Below are positions 8,480 to 17,081 of a DNA stretch of 64,000 nt, piece after piece. Each line of letters begins with the position of its first letter. The first letter of the stretch is position 1. The DNA is from JBGRPZ01 sp041725955 (GTDB lineage Bacteria > Bacteroidota > Bacteroidia > Bacteroidales > JBGRPZ01): contig JBGRQE010000008.1 in NCBI GenBank assembly GCA_041725955.1, positions 22,163-86,162 of the forward strand, read 5' to 3'. The notes beneath the pieces were generated by a model, which had not been told where the DNA came from, made no database searches, and saw only the letters and a program-made list of their open reading frames with translations. Position numbers and translations under genes: made by a program.

Positions 8480-10246
8480 ATGAAAAAGTTTTTTTTACTT
8501 GTATTGATTTCCTTCATTTCTTTAGAGAATAACATTTTTTCTCAGAATAAACTACTGGGTCTTGATAGTTTAAGAATTACTAAATTCAAAAACAATGCTT
8601 TTGAACCTCATAAAACATGCTCATATAAAAGAGATTATAAAGGCAGATTAACAGAAAGTATTGAACAATTTTTTCATCCAGGAGTTGGCTACGAAAGAAT
8701 GATCCTTCAATATACTTATGATAATGATGATCGAATTATTGAGGAAAATAAAATCGTGTATTTCCAATACCCTTACTATTACAATAATGAAAATACAAAA
8801 TACAAATATTCTGAAAGCGGAGTATTGCTCGAAGAAATACGAATTTTGTCAGGTATCAAAAATGACATCTCCGAAGAAAAAGAAAAGCACACCCATTTGT
8901 ATAATCAATTTGGTAAGTTATTATTTTACGAATCCAGAATTAAAAACATTACCAAAAATAAAGAAGAATATGAATATTTTCAAGATACAATTTTGTTAAG
9001 ATCATGGCTTTACAACACTGATTTCGAAACAAAAAAATTAAAACTGTACCAAAAAACAGAAACCCTTATTGAGAACAATCTTGCTGTAAAAAGAATTTGG
9101 AAAAGCAACCCCTACCCAAAAACAGAAGAATTAAAGCTTTCAAAGGAAAAAGAAATGACTTATAAGAACGATCAATTAAGCTACTGCCTTACCAAAAGTT
9201 ACGATCCCTCTGACAATTCAAAAATCATACGTAAAACAGAAACCAATTATGAAAATGGTAATAAAGTAAAAGAGATTTCTTACGAACTAAAAAAAAATAT
9301 ACTTTCTCCGAAACAAAAAACAATTAATACATTTTATAAAAACAGCTCTTTACTGAAAGAGTGTTCTTTATATTACTATTCAAATAATGAATGGGAAAAA
9401 TATTTCTACCGTGGAATTGAATACAACAAAAAAGGATATGAAACAAAAATAACAGAAACTACTATAGATAATGAAAAATCAACTACCTCAATTTATTGTA
9501 ACTATTTTGATGAGAAAGACAGGTTAATTCGAAAAGACAAAAAGTATTTAAACTCTGATTCATTTTCTTTTTTTAAAGAATGGAAATATACCTCATTTGA
9601 CTTATTGAAAGAAGTTATAGAAAGATATCCTGGAAAAAAACAAAAAGAAGATGTATTGTATACTTATGATCCAGAACATCGATTACTAAAATATGAAAAA
9701 ACAGTTATTGATGATCAAGGCCTCTCTTCAAAAGAAGAATTCATCTATACCTTTGACAATGAAGGCAACATAGTGAAAGTATTTAAAGATTATATTGGTT
9801 TTAGTAATTTATTGTATGACAATTTTGAGGTTTATCAAGATATAAAAACCACTGATCTACCAAAAAACACTTTCCCAAAAGTAGGTTTTGCAGACTCAAA
9901 AATGTTAGTAAAAGGCTTTATAAAAACTGAACCTTCTTCCCAAAAAAAGTTAAAATATCAATATTTTTATTCCAGACCTACCTCGGTTTCAGAAATCAGC
10001 AACACCTTTAAAGGAAGAATATATCCCAATCCAAGCCATGGTGTTTTATATATTGAATTGAAAGAACCTTCATCAAATGCGATTGTTGAAATTTTTGATA
10101 TGAAAGGACAAAGAATATATTTTCAACACTTCAATTCTAAAGATGTAATTGATACTTCAAAATTCGAAATAGGTACATATATATGTCTCGTTTATGGTAA
10201 TGGAAGTACGTATTCCAGGAAAATATTAATATCAGGTTCAAAATAG
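8480..10246 (+). CDS. Secreted protein with repeated Tyr-Asp strand motifs and a T9SS sorting tail
   Basis: A 588-residue protein. Residues 1-21 form a signal peptide ending near IFSQ. The middle consists of repeated beta-strand pairs of the type Y-x-Y/F-D-x-x-x-x-L/I, as in LQYTYDNDDRI and VLYTYDPEHRL. This recalls the YD/RHS-like repeat style without a recognisable RHS core. Residues ~515-588 (YPNPSHG ... GTYICLVYGNGSTYSRKIL) form a type A C-terminal sorting domain, so the protein should cross the outer membrane through the type IX system and be anchored or released at the surface. Its partner is the membrane protein 28 bp upstream. The function is unknown. Confidence 0.75.
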   Translation: MKKFFLLVLISFISLENNIFSQNKLLGLDSLRITKFKNNAFEPHKTCSYKRDYKGRLTESIEQFFHPGVGYERMILQYTYDNDDRIIEENKIVYFQYPYYYNNENTKYKYSESGVLLEEIRILSGIKNDISEEKEKHTHLYNQFGKLLFYESRIKNITKNKEEYEYFQDTILLRSWLYNTDFETKKLKLYQKTETLIENNLAVKRIWKSNPYPKTEELKLSKEKEMTYKNDQLSYCLTKSYDPSDNSKIIRKTETNYENGNKVKEISYELKKNILSPKQKTINTFYKNSSLLKECSLYYYSNNEWEKYFYRGIEYNKKGYETKITETTIDNEKSTTSIYCNYFDEKDRLIRKDKKYLNSDSFSFFKEWKYTSFDLLKEVIERYPGKKQKEDVLYTYDPEHRLLKYEKTVIDDQGLSSKEEFIYTFDNEGNIVKVFKDYIGFSNLLYDNFEVYQDIKTTDLPKNTFPKVGFADSKMLVKGFIKTEPSSQKKLKYQYFYSRPTSVSEISNTFKGRIYPNPSHGVLYIELKEPSSNAIVEIFDMKGQRIYFQHFNSKDVIDTSKFEIGTYICLVYGNGSTYSRKILISGSK

Positions 10247-10313
10247 AATCTTCAAAAGAACAATTACTGATAAGCAGTAAGTAAATAGATCTTTATATTG
10301 ATTCAGTGAAAGA

Positions 10314-10345
10314 AAAAGCGAGAGCTAAAAACAACTCTCGCTTTT
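10314..10345. terminator. Bidirectional terminator between convergent genes
   Basis: Stem AAAAGCGAGAG/CTCTCGCTTTT with a 10-nt loop, A-rich before and T-rich after. It sits between the T9SS protein gene (ends 10246) and the minus-strand gene ending at 10363. Confidence 0.8.
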
Positions 10346-10362
10346 CCCATTTCTATGTATTA

Positions 10363-11544
10363 TCATTTCATTTTCACAAACAGCATCTTTCTATTTAATT
10401 TAAAGAAAGTAGAAATGGTTCTGTACTGAATAAATACAAATGGTATTAAGATCAGAAAATAAGCTATAGAGAACTGATCAATAATCTCATTCCTAAGGAT
10501 TCCAAAATGAATAAAGAACATACCAAAGACAAAGAATGCCACCCCTGGGCAAATCAATGAAAACGAAGCTGCACTTTGCTTTTTCCCTCCTACAAATTCA
10601 TCAAAATACTTATTCTGCTTCATCACAAAATATCCTACAATACCATTGATAATTTGAAGACCTAGAATAAATGATCCCAACACCAACAATGTTGGATTAG
10701 ACACCTTATCATTAAAATGATGATCTAACGACATCAATAGTCGAATAATGGTTATTCCTGCCAAAGTAAGAAATGGAATAATAATCCATAAACTAGGACT
10801 TCCCTCCTGCGAAATTCCTTTTTCAATTATACTTCGGAATCCCAATGTAAATTTTACTAAGCTTAATATTCCTGCAAGGCTCAAAAACAGTACAGACATT
10901 CCTAATCCTATAGCATTTACTACTAAATGATGACTCATAGCAGCAGGGGCTGCAAAACCAACAGCAATCATAGAAAAGGCAAAAATACTCAACAGATTAC
11001 TTAAGTTATTGGTATTTACAAAATTCTGATCTCCTTCAATAATTACACGAATCATATATCTTCCAAAGATCTTCAATGCATAAATTCCCACCAAAGTGAA
11101 AAGAGTTAATGAAACAGGAAAAAGATATTCTACATAATCCCATAACCCAGGAATAAATACCACGGCCGAAACGATCAGAACATTAATACTCATTGCCAAA
11201 GTAAGAGGTACTGCCATCAGACTAATTGCCTGAGGTGAATTCAATACGTTTTTATAATTCAAAGTTTGTCGAAACACTTTAAATTCGCTTAAATTCCACG
11301 CCAACAATCTTAAATGAGTAACTCCAAACACAATGACTCCTGCCATTGCAGCATAAATCAAAAACTGAATCCAAATCGGACTCTGGCTAGCAGTAGTCAT
11401 AATATGATTAAATGTTGCCATAGGAACACCTTTATGAGGAACCATAAATTGCAGATACATAAAAAAGCTAATGGCTAATCCTCCTGAGCCTAATGCTGAG
11501 AGAAAATATAATGGGCTAAAGTTTTCTTTTAAGTTTCTTTTCAT
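10363..11544 (-). CDS. Multi-pass integral membrane protein, function unknown (possibly TsoY-like)
   Basis: A 393-residue protein with about ten hydrophobic segments over its whole length and short loops, beginning NFSPLYFLSALGSGGLAISFFMY. The topology resembles ten-helix anion channel/exporter families (TehA/SLAC1). The N-terminal wording reminds me of the poorly described TsoY membrane proteins, but I cannot place it with certainty. It lies 77 bp downstream of the outer-membrane porin gene on the same strand, so the two probably form an operon moving one solute through both membranes. A Crp/Fnr regulator is divergent from the operon. Confidence 0.6.
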   Translation of the reverse strand: MKRNLKENFSPLYFLSALGSGGLAISFFMYLQFMVPHKGVPMATFNHIMTTASQSPIWIQFLIYAAMAGVIVFGVTHLRLLAWNLSEFKVFRQTLNYKNVLNSPQAISLMAVPLTLAMSINVLIVSAVVFIPGLWDYVEYLFPVSLTLFTLVGIYALKIFGRYMIRVIIEGDQNFVNTNNLSNLLSIFAFSMIAVGFAAPAAMSHHLVVNAIGLGMSVLFLSLAGILSLVKFTLGFRSIIEKGISQEGSPSLWIIIPFLTLAGITIIRLLMSLDHHFNDKVSNPTLLVLGSFILGLQIINGIVGYFVMKQNKYFDEFVGGKKQSAASFSLICPGVAFFVFGMFFIHFGILRNEIIDQFSIAYFLILIPFVFIQYRTISTFFKLNRKMLFVKMK

Positions 11545-11621
11545 GATATTTTGCGTTATGTGTTATGCTATTATACTCCACTATATATAAATACACATTA
11601 CCCATAGTGGAGCACTTTTAT

Positions 11622-12920
11622 TTAATTCTTTATTAATTGTGGTTTAAAGTGAATTTGAATATATCCGAAGAAAGGCAGTCCTTCGGTTTGTCCTTGCACA
11701 CCTTTAAGAACTTCAAGAGTATTTTCGGCCAGCATATAGCTCATTCCTAAATCGAGTCGTAAGTCTGGGCGGGGCTTGTAAGTAAGTACAAGATCAGTTT
11801 CCTGTCCTAAGCTCCGATTCACCTTTTGTATTGTGGGTACATTATTTACTTCCTGACCATAAACATATGGCTTATCTAATTGGAAGTAATGAATTGCCAG
11901 AAATGCACTTAACTTTGATTTTGGAAATAGATGAGCTGTTAGATAATAATCGAATATCCCTGCATAAGAGGTTTGCTGAACAGGCTTTGCGAAATAATCC
12001 ATAAAACCTAAATACTTATGACCCGGACCGAAAACATTATCAAAACTATTATCGTTGGTAGCAAATTTACCGTCAGAAATATTTGACCCACTTCTATGAT
12101 CTAAGTTTAATTTCAACTTCAAACTATTATCCCACTGGTAGCCTACAGAACCTGCAACAAGATATGCACTCAAATCTTTTCCAAGGGGCGATTTTCCTGT
12201 TTGATAATAAAAGGCTCCATTCATCAAAAAGCCATTCAAATTCAACCATAAATCAGGTCCAAAGGTATTTCGAAGATAAATTGTTGAAGGCGTATCTTTT
12301 TTCTGACTACCATCACTTAGATATAACATAGACACCTTTAGCTTTTTGTCAAAAAAATCTTTATGCCCCCACAAATAGCCAAAGTATTTGGGTTGATTTA
12401 CTTGATACTGCTTCAAAAAAGGCTCTTTGATATCGGCATTTGAGTTATTATTAGCTCCCATAGCAAAATCTACACTCCACCCCTTTTGCCTATATCGTAA
12501 AAGAGCAAGATCGAGTGTTTGTCCAAAATCTTGCCATTCGGCAGTAGTAAATATTCTTTTATCATCATAGGCTACCACCTGACGACCAATTTTAAAATCC
12601 CAGTTTGGAGCAAAATCATACTTCATCCAGGCTTCAAATAAGTCTAATGTATTGGTATTAGTACGGAATTTTGACTGCCCCCAAACTCGAGCATCCTGAA
12701 AGCTAAGTTTAAGAGTAAATTCATCTTTTTTATATTTACCAATTAGGCGGGTTCTTTGGTGTACAAGAAAATATCCATTTGTATTTTTTGTAGGAAGTGT
12801 TTTGTATCCATTGCGATACTCACCACGAGCACGTAATTCGGCATCTAAACTGAACTGAGCCTTTATTGAAGAAAGGCCTATTATTGAGAATATAGCGATG
12901 AGTAAAATTTGTTTTTTCAT
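11622..12920 (-). CDS. Alginate-export-family outer-membrane beta-barrel
   Basis: A 432-residue protein with a signal peptide (residues 1-21, ending IKAQ). A long run of amphipathic strands follows, starting with FSLDAELRARGEYRNGYK, the usual opening of the alginate-export porin family. The C-terminus IQIHFKPQLIKN is barrel-like. In Bacteroidota this family is widespread without any alginate pathway, so the name says little about the substrate. It is first in a probable operon with the membrane protein at 10363. A TAnnTTTG-type box (CAAAATTA on the plus strand, 12951-12958) lies about 30 bp before the start codon. The divergent Crp/Fnr gene 150 bp away is the obvious candidate regulator. Confidence 0.8.
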   Translation of the reverse strand: MKKQILLIAIFSIIGLSSIKAQFSLDAELRARGEYRNGYKTLPTKNTNGYFLVHQRTRLIGKYKKDEFTLKLSFQDARVWGQSKFRTNTNTLDLFEAWMKYDFAPNWDFKIGRQVVAYDDKRIFTTAEWQDFGQTLDLALLRYRQKGWSVDFAMGANNNSNADIKEPFLKQYQVNQPKYFGYLWGHKDFFDKKLKVSMLYLSDGSQKKDTPSTIYLRNTFGPDLWLNLNGFLMNGAFYYQTGKSPLGKDLSAYLVAGSVGYQWDNSLKLKLNLDHRSGSNISDGKFATNDNSFDNVFGPGHKYLGFMDYFAKPVQQTSYAGIFDYYLTAHLFPKSKLSAFLAIHYFQLDKPYVYGQEVNNVPTIQKVNRSLGQETDLVLTYKPRPDLRLDLGMSYMLAENTLEVLKGVQGQTEGLPFFGYIQIHFKPQLIKN

Positions 12921-13070
12921 GGAATAATGTTTTTGAAAGAATTACTGATTCAAAATTAAGTGAGGTAAGCGCTATTTCAGCGGTCTGAACAATGGCATCT
13001 GTCAGTATGTTTTCTGTTAAATGACAACAAAAAAGTTGATATTTGTCACCTTTAAAAAGACAGACAGTTT

Positions 13071-13766
13071 ATGGAAAAAGAAACTACAGAAAGCTTTTGC
13101 TGTGAGCATAGCCCAGAGCATTATCCTGTATTCAAAACCCTTAATAAGGATGAGTTTGAGAAACTAGAATCTCATGCCCGAATTATTACGTTTAACAAAG
13201 GAGAAAACCTCTTTAAACAAGGAATGCCCGCTTCTGTGGTTATGTATATACGGTCGGGGATAGTCAAAATTACAAAGGAAGGAACACAAGGAGTTGTTAA
13301 TCTAAATTTACTCAATTCTTGTAATTTCCTGGCTTTATCTGTGTTATCATTAAAAAAAGAATTTCCATATAGTGCCTATGCGTTAACGAAAGTAGAAGTG
13401 GTTGCTTACGACATTGCTTTCTTCTCACAAACCATGATGCTTAATGCTGCTTTTGCAAGTGGTTTATTTCATGTTATGGCTCAAAATCAGATGATGCTAA
13501 GTGAACGCTTCTATAGTTTATGCTCTAAACAAATGCATGGCAGAATGGCAGATATATTAATCTGCATTGCTAAGCGCATTTACAAGAAACCCAGTTTTGA
13601 GCTTCAGTTATCTCGGCAAGATTTAGGCGATTTAACAGGAATGGCCAAAGAAAGTGCCATACGTATATTGAAAGATATGGAACGAGACGGACTTATTAGA
13701 ATAAAGGCAAAAAACATTCAGATTATCGATTTTGAAGGCTTATCGCAATTGAGCCGGATTGGCTAG
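13071..13766 (+). CDS. Crp/Fnr-family transcription regulator
   Basis: A 231-residue regulator. Residues ~18-135 form the cyclic-nucleotide-type sensor barrel (FNKGENLFKQGMPASVVMYI). Residues ~150-225 form the winged helix-turn-helix, with SRQDLGDLTGMAKESAIRIL holding the recognition helix. The N-terminus carries a Cys9-Cys10-x-His cluster (SFCCEHSPEHYP), which could hint at metal, Fe-S or redox sensing but does not match the classical FNR cysteine spacing. It is divergent from the porin operon. An imperfect inverted repeat TGACAA...TTGTCA at 13022-13048 lies just upstream of the gene and could be its operator. The ligand is unknown. Confidence 0.9.
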   Translation: MEKETTESFCCEHSPEHYPVFKTLNKDEFEKLESHARIITFNKGENLFKQGMPASVVMYIRSGIVKITKEGTQGVVNLNLLNSCNFLALSVLSLKKEFPYSAYALTKVEVVAYDIAFFSQTMMLNAAFASGLFHVMAQNQMMLSERFYSLCSKQMHGRMADILICIAKRIYKKPSFELQLSRQDLGDLTGMAKESAIRILKDMERDGLIRIKAKNIQIIDFEGLSQLSRIG

Positions 13767-13845
13767 AAATAGCAAAAGAGTAAAATATTTGTTTAGTTTT
13801 GCGTGCTTGAATCGGTTTTATTCGTGATGAATAAAACCACTAGAT

Positions 13846-14583
13846 ATGGCGAAGAATATGAATAAACTGATAAAACAAATTCCTAACTTAATTACTTCTG
13901 GAAACCTATTATGTGGTAGTTTTTCGGTAGTAGCTTCATTTAGTGGTCGATTAGACATTGCTGCATTGCTAATTATTCTTGGAGCAGTTTTCGACTTCTT
14001 TGATGGAATGGTTGCGCGTTTGCTTAAGGCTAGCGGTCCTATTGGTCTTCAGCTAGACTCATTGGCCGATATGGTTTCTTTTGGCTTGGCTCCTGCAGTT
14101 ATTATCTTTGAAATGCTGCAAAACTCTAGTCCTTCAACAACTATTCAGATTGCCGGAATTCCATTGATTGCCTATTTCGCCTTTATTCATGTACCCTTTG
14201 CGGCATATCGTTTGGCAAAGTTTAATGTCGACACAAGACAACATACTTCATTTATAGGGCTTCCTACTCCTGCAAGTGCATTGGTATTATTATCATTCCC
14301 ATTGATTGTGAAATATGAAGCACTGCGATTTCCTCATTTAGTACTAACATTTACCAACACCTGGTTTTTGCTTATAACTACCTTTATCTTAAGCTTGCTG
14401 ATGGTATCTGAACTACCATTGTTTTCTCTGAAATTCAAAAAGGGTGATAAGGACAATATAGTGAGGATAATATTTTTAATCGTAGCGGTTGTATTGCTAG
14501 GCTTCTTCCATTTTTTGGCAATACCTGTAATTATTCTGATTTATATTATCGTTAGTCTGTTTAGGTATAAGAAAGAAAAGTAG
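13846..14583 (+). CDS. pssA: CDP-diacylglycerol--serine O-phosphatidyltransferase
   Basis: A 245-residue membrane enzyme that joins serine to CDP-diacylglycerol, giving phosphatidylserine, the precursor of phosphatidylethanolamine. The CDP-alcohol phosphatidyltransferase motif D-G-x2-A-R-x8-G-x3-D-x3-D is complete in DFFDGMVARLLKASGPIGLQ followed by LDSLAD. About seven or eight membrane segments follow. Start ATG 13846 is used; a second ATG four codons on (MNKLIKQIPNLIT) is equally possible. A TAGTTTTG box lies at 13794-13801. No decarboxylase gene is adjacent. Confidence 0.93.
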   Translation: MAKNMNKLIKQIPNLITSGNLLCGSFSVVASFSGRLDIAALLIILGAVFDFFDGMVARLLKASGPIGLQLDSLADMVSFGLAPAVIIFEMLQNSSPSTTIQIAGIPLIAYFAFIHVPFAAYRLAKFNVDTRQHTSFIGLPTPASALVLLSFPLIVKYEALRFPHLVLTFTNTWFLLITTFILSLLMVSELPLFSLKFKKGDKDNIVRIIFLIVAVVLLGFFHFLAIPVIILIYIIVSLFRYKKEK

Positions 14584-14589
14584 TGTTTC

Positions 14590-14763
14590 GGGTTTGGTGT
14601 TTCGTGATTCGGGTTTCGTGATTCGTGATTCGGGTCGTTAATCCTAGAAGACTAAAGAATATATAATATAGCCCTGTATTAATAAATGGGGTATATTGAA
14701 ATCACATAAAAGACAATCAAATAAAGATAAAACTCGAAATCCGAAACACGAATCACCCAACCC
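14590..14763. repeat. Inverted repeat between convergent genes, arms rich in GTTTCGTGATTCG
   Basis: 29-bp arms at 14590-14618 and 14735-14763 are inverted copies differing at about five positions. The left side carries further tandem partial copies (GTTTCG/GTGATTCGG) up to ~14634. The ~116 bp between the arms show no gene. The element fills the gap between the 3' ends of pssA and the GT2 gene. A folded transcript from either side could act as a terminator, but there is no T-run. Confidence 0.6.
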
Positions 14764-14772
14764 AAATCATAA

Positions 14773-15519
14773 CTATATCTTTCGGGGCTTTACCTTACCG
14801 AAAATAGAACGTAATCTGAGCGACATTACTCCAAAGAAAGCTTCTTTGAATATTCCCCCACTCATTTTTGAAGTTCCTTCTGTTCGGTCGGTAAAGATAA
14901 TATCTACTTCTTTCAGGTTAAATCCAAGCTTAATTGAGGTAAACTTCATTTCTATTTGAAATGCATATCCCATAAACTTGATTTTATCTAAATCGATAGT
15001 TTCCAGCACCTTTCTTGTATAACACACAAAACCTGCAGTGGTATCACGAACAGAGATTCCGGTAATCATACGAACATAAGCAGAAGCATAGTAAGACATC
15101 AATACACGTCCCATTGGCCAATTTACAACGTTCACTCCATTTATATATCGGGAGCCTACGGCCAAATCGGCGCCATCTTCAGCACAAGCTTTATGCAAAC
15201 GAATTAAATCGTCTGGATTATGCGAGAAATCGGCATCCATCTCAGTAACATAATTATAATTACGCTCTAACGCCCATTTAAATCCATGGATATATGCTGT
15301 ACCAAGACCCAGCTTACCTTTTCTTTCTTCAATAAACAAACGGCCCTCAAATTCTTTCATCAAACGTTTTACAATTTGAGCAGTTCCATCGGGCGAATTG
15401 TCCTCAACAATCAGTATATGAAAGTCGAGTTCCAAAGAGAATACCTTACGAATAATCTTCTCGATATTTTCTTTCTCATTGTATGTAGGAATTATAACTA
15501 ATCTATCTGACACTTTCAC
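14773..15519 (-). CDS. GT2 glycosyltransferase, polyprenol-monophosphomannose synthase-like
   Basis: A 248-residue soluble GT-A glycosyltransferase. The N-terminus LVIIPTYNEKENIEKII and LIVEDNSPDGT bind the nucleotide. EMDADFSHNPDDL holds the DxD metal site (D-A-D), and VGSRYINGVNVVNWP and DTTAGFVCYTRKVL are typical of the dolichol-phosphate mannose synthase (DPM1) group. It lacks the membrane helices of longer relatives. It should charge a polyprenyl phosphate with a hexose for GT-C transferases; whether the sugar is mannose is inferred. It is convergent with pssA, and its start MKVSDR sits directly behind non-coding DNA. Confidence 0.85.
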   Translation of the reverse strand: MKVSDRLVIIPTYNEKENIEKIIRKVFSLELDFHILIVEDNSPDGTAQIVKRLMKEFEGRLFIEERKGKLGLGTAYIHGFKWALERNYNYVTEMDADFSHNPDDLIRLHKACAEDGADLAVGSRYINGVNVVNWPMGRVLMSYYASAYVRMITGISVRDTTAGFVCYTRKVLETIDLDKIKFMGYAFQIEMKFTSIKLGFNLKEVDIIFTDRTEGTSKMSGGIFKEAFFGVMSLRLRSIFGKVKPRKI

Positions 15520-15899
15520 TCGGTTTTAATTTAGTGTACGCGAAAGTAATACTTAAGCAATTAATCAACAAATTTTATCTGCTTTTAGTATAATCAAAAG
15601 ACAATAGTGTAAGGAGTTTATTTATTTAACATCCACTTTTCGCTCTCGATTCTAAATAAGAGTTCACATCTAAAATTTAGTCTAAAACCATAATAATCAT
15701 TAATTATTCTGGTTAATTTTGAACTGATTTTTAGTCATACATGAATCAACAATAGTCGGCAAATACTATTTTGGGGCAATTATAATGATCGCAAGTTTCT
15801 GAATAACAAGCTTTGAAAGTTGAATTACATTTCAACCTTCATAAGTTGGCCTTCGAAACACAACATCATTTAAATCATTTAGCTTAAGGGGTTTCTATA
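15520..15899. other. Intergenic stretch without a gene
   Basis: 380 bp of AT-rich sequence between the divergent GT2 gene and the FMN/4Fe-4S gene. It must hold both promoters. I see only an imperfect palindrome near 15685-15715 (ACCATAATAATCATTAATTA with TTCTGGT) and no open frame, RNA or clear -7 box. Confidence 0.5.
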
Positions 15900-17060
15900 A
15901 TGAAAAAGGGAAATTATTTTATAAATTTATGTATCGTAGTTCTTTGTATGCTGGCAGTTGTTGCATATAAAGGAAAGTTTTTAGGAAAAGAAAATTCTGA
16001 ATGGTTTTCAGATAAAAACCAAGAAGAATACTTAAAACCTTCAGACAAATTGCTTCGCGATGCGGGATATACCAACTACTACAATATCGAGGAAGAAGAT
16101 GAAGGAATATGGATTCTCGACTCTAAGGAAAAAGGGAAACAGACACGAATTGTTTCTACTAAATTATTTTCGCCAGATAATTATGGATTTGCAGGCCCAA
16201 TATATTCACTCATCTACCTTAACCATAATAATACAATTGAAAAAGTACAAATACAGTCTCATTCCGAAACTCCAAGCTTTATTCATCGTATCAAAAGACG
16301 TGGCATCTTAACTCAATGGGAAAACGTTAGCCTAAACAATTACAATCAGTTTCAAGCCGATGTTGTTTCTGGAGCAACTCTAAGCTCGAATGCAATTAAC
16401 TCCTCGGTACACGAAAGTTTAATGGGACTCGAAAAAAAGCATCATGCTTTTTGGAATCATATACAATGGAATAACAAAATACTTCTTGCCTTGGCAGTGC
16501 TTCTTCTTGGAGTTGTAAACACTTTTGTTAAATCGAAGAAAAAGATAATGCGGACAATTCAGTTATCGCTAAACACTATCGTACTCGGATTGTATTGCGG
16601 ACAATTCATTTCTTTGGGGCTGTTATTTGGCTGGCTTCAAAATGGAATGAATCCTTTACTTACCTTATCCTTAAGCTTTATGGTAGCACTGGCGGTAATT
16701 ATGCCTTTATTGGGAAAGCGACAGTTTTACTGCTCTTGGATATGTCCATTCGGATCGGCACAAGAACTATTGGGTAAGATTAGTAAAAAGAAATGGTCGT
16801 TAAATTCAATTCCAGCCCAAATCTTAAAGCATTCACGAAAAAGCGTTTCACTAATACTGCTTATAGCTTTCTGGATGGGAGTTTCGTTCGAAATATTACA
16901 ATACGAACCTTTTGCTGCATTTATATTTCAGAGTGCAAGCATAGGAGTAATTGTTTTGGCAATTATCAATTTGATTCTTGCAGTAAAGATTAACAGACCT
17001 TGGTGTCGATTTGCTTGCCCCACAGGACAAGTGTTAAGTTGGATTGAGAAGATAAAATAA
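15900..17060 (+). CDS. NosR-like membrane flavoprotein with FMN-binding domain and 4Fe-4S motifs
   Basis: A 386-residue protein. It has an N-terminal anchor (residues 7-23) and a periplasmic FMN-binding domain at ~80-175 ending in VVSGATLSSNAI, the S/T-GAT motif where RnfG/NqrC-type domains bind FMN covalently. Then come five or six membrane segments. The inner face carries two C-x3-C-P motifs, CSWICPFG (Cys278, Cys282) and CRFACPTG (Cys369, Cys373), like the NosR/NapH group. It lacks the additional C-terminal ferredoxin-like clusters of full NosR. It probably passes electrons across the membrane to a periplasmic or membrane partner. The anchored nitroreductase 21 bp downstream is the natural candidate. 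Confidence 0.8.
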   Translation: MKKGNYFINLCIVVLCMLAVVAYKGKFLGKENSEWFSDKNQEEYLKPSDKLLRDAGYTNYYNIEEEDEGIWILDSKEKGKQTRIVSTKLFSPDNYGFAGPIYSLIYLNHNNTIEKVQIQSHSETPSFIHRIKRRGILTQWENVSLNNYNQFQADVVSGATLSSNAINSSVHESLMGLEKKHHAFWNHIQWNNKILLALAVLLLGVVNTFVKSKKKIMRTIQLSLNTIVLGLYCGQFISLGLLFGWLQNGMNPLLTLSLSFMVALAVIMPLLGKRQFYCSWICPFGSAQELLGKISKKKWSLNSIPAQILKHSRKSVSLILLIAFWMGVSFEILQYEPFAAFIFQSASIGVIVLAIINLILAVKINRPWCRFACPTGQVLSWIEKIK

Positions 17061-17081
17061 CATAACTTACAAATTACTACT

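Noticed and set aside
14696..14959. Open frame on the plus strand between and over the GT2 gene
   Set aside because: It overlaps the inverted repeat and the C-terminus of a clear glycosyltransferase; no start context or protein-like character.
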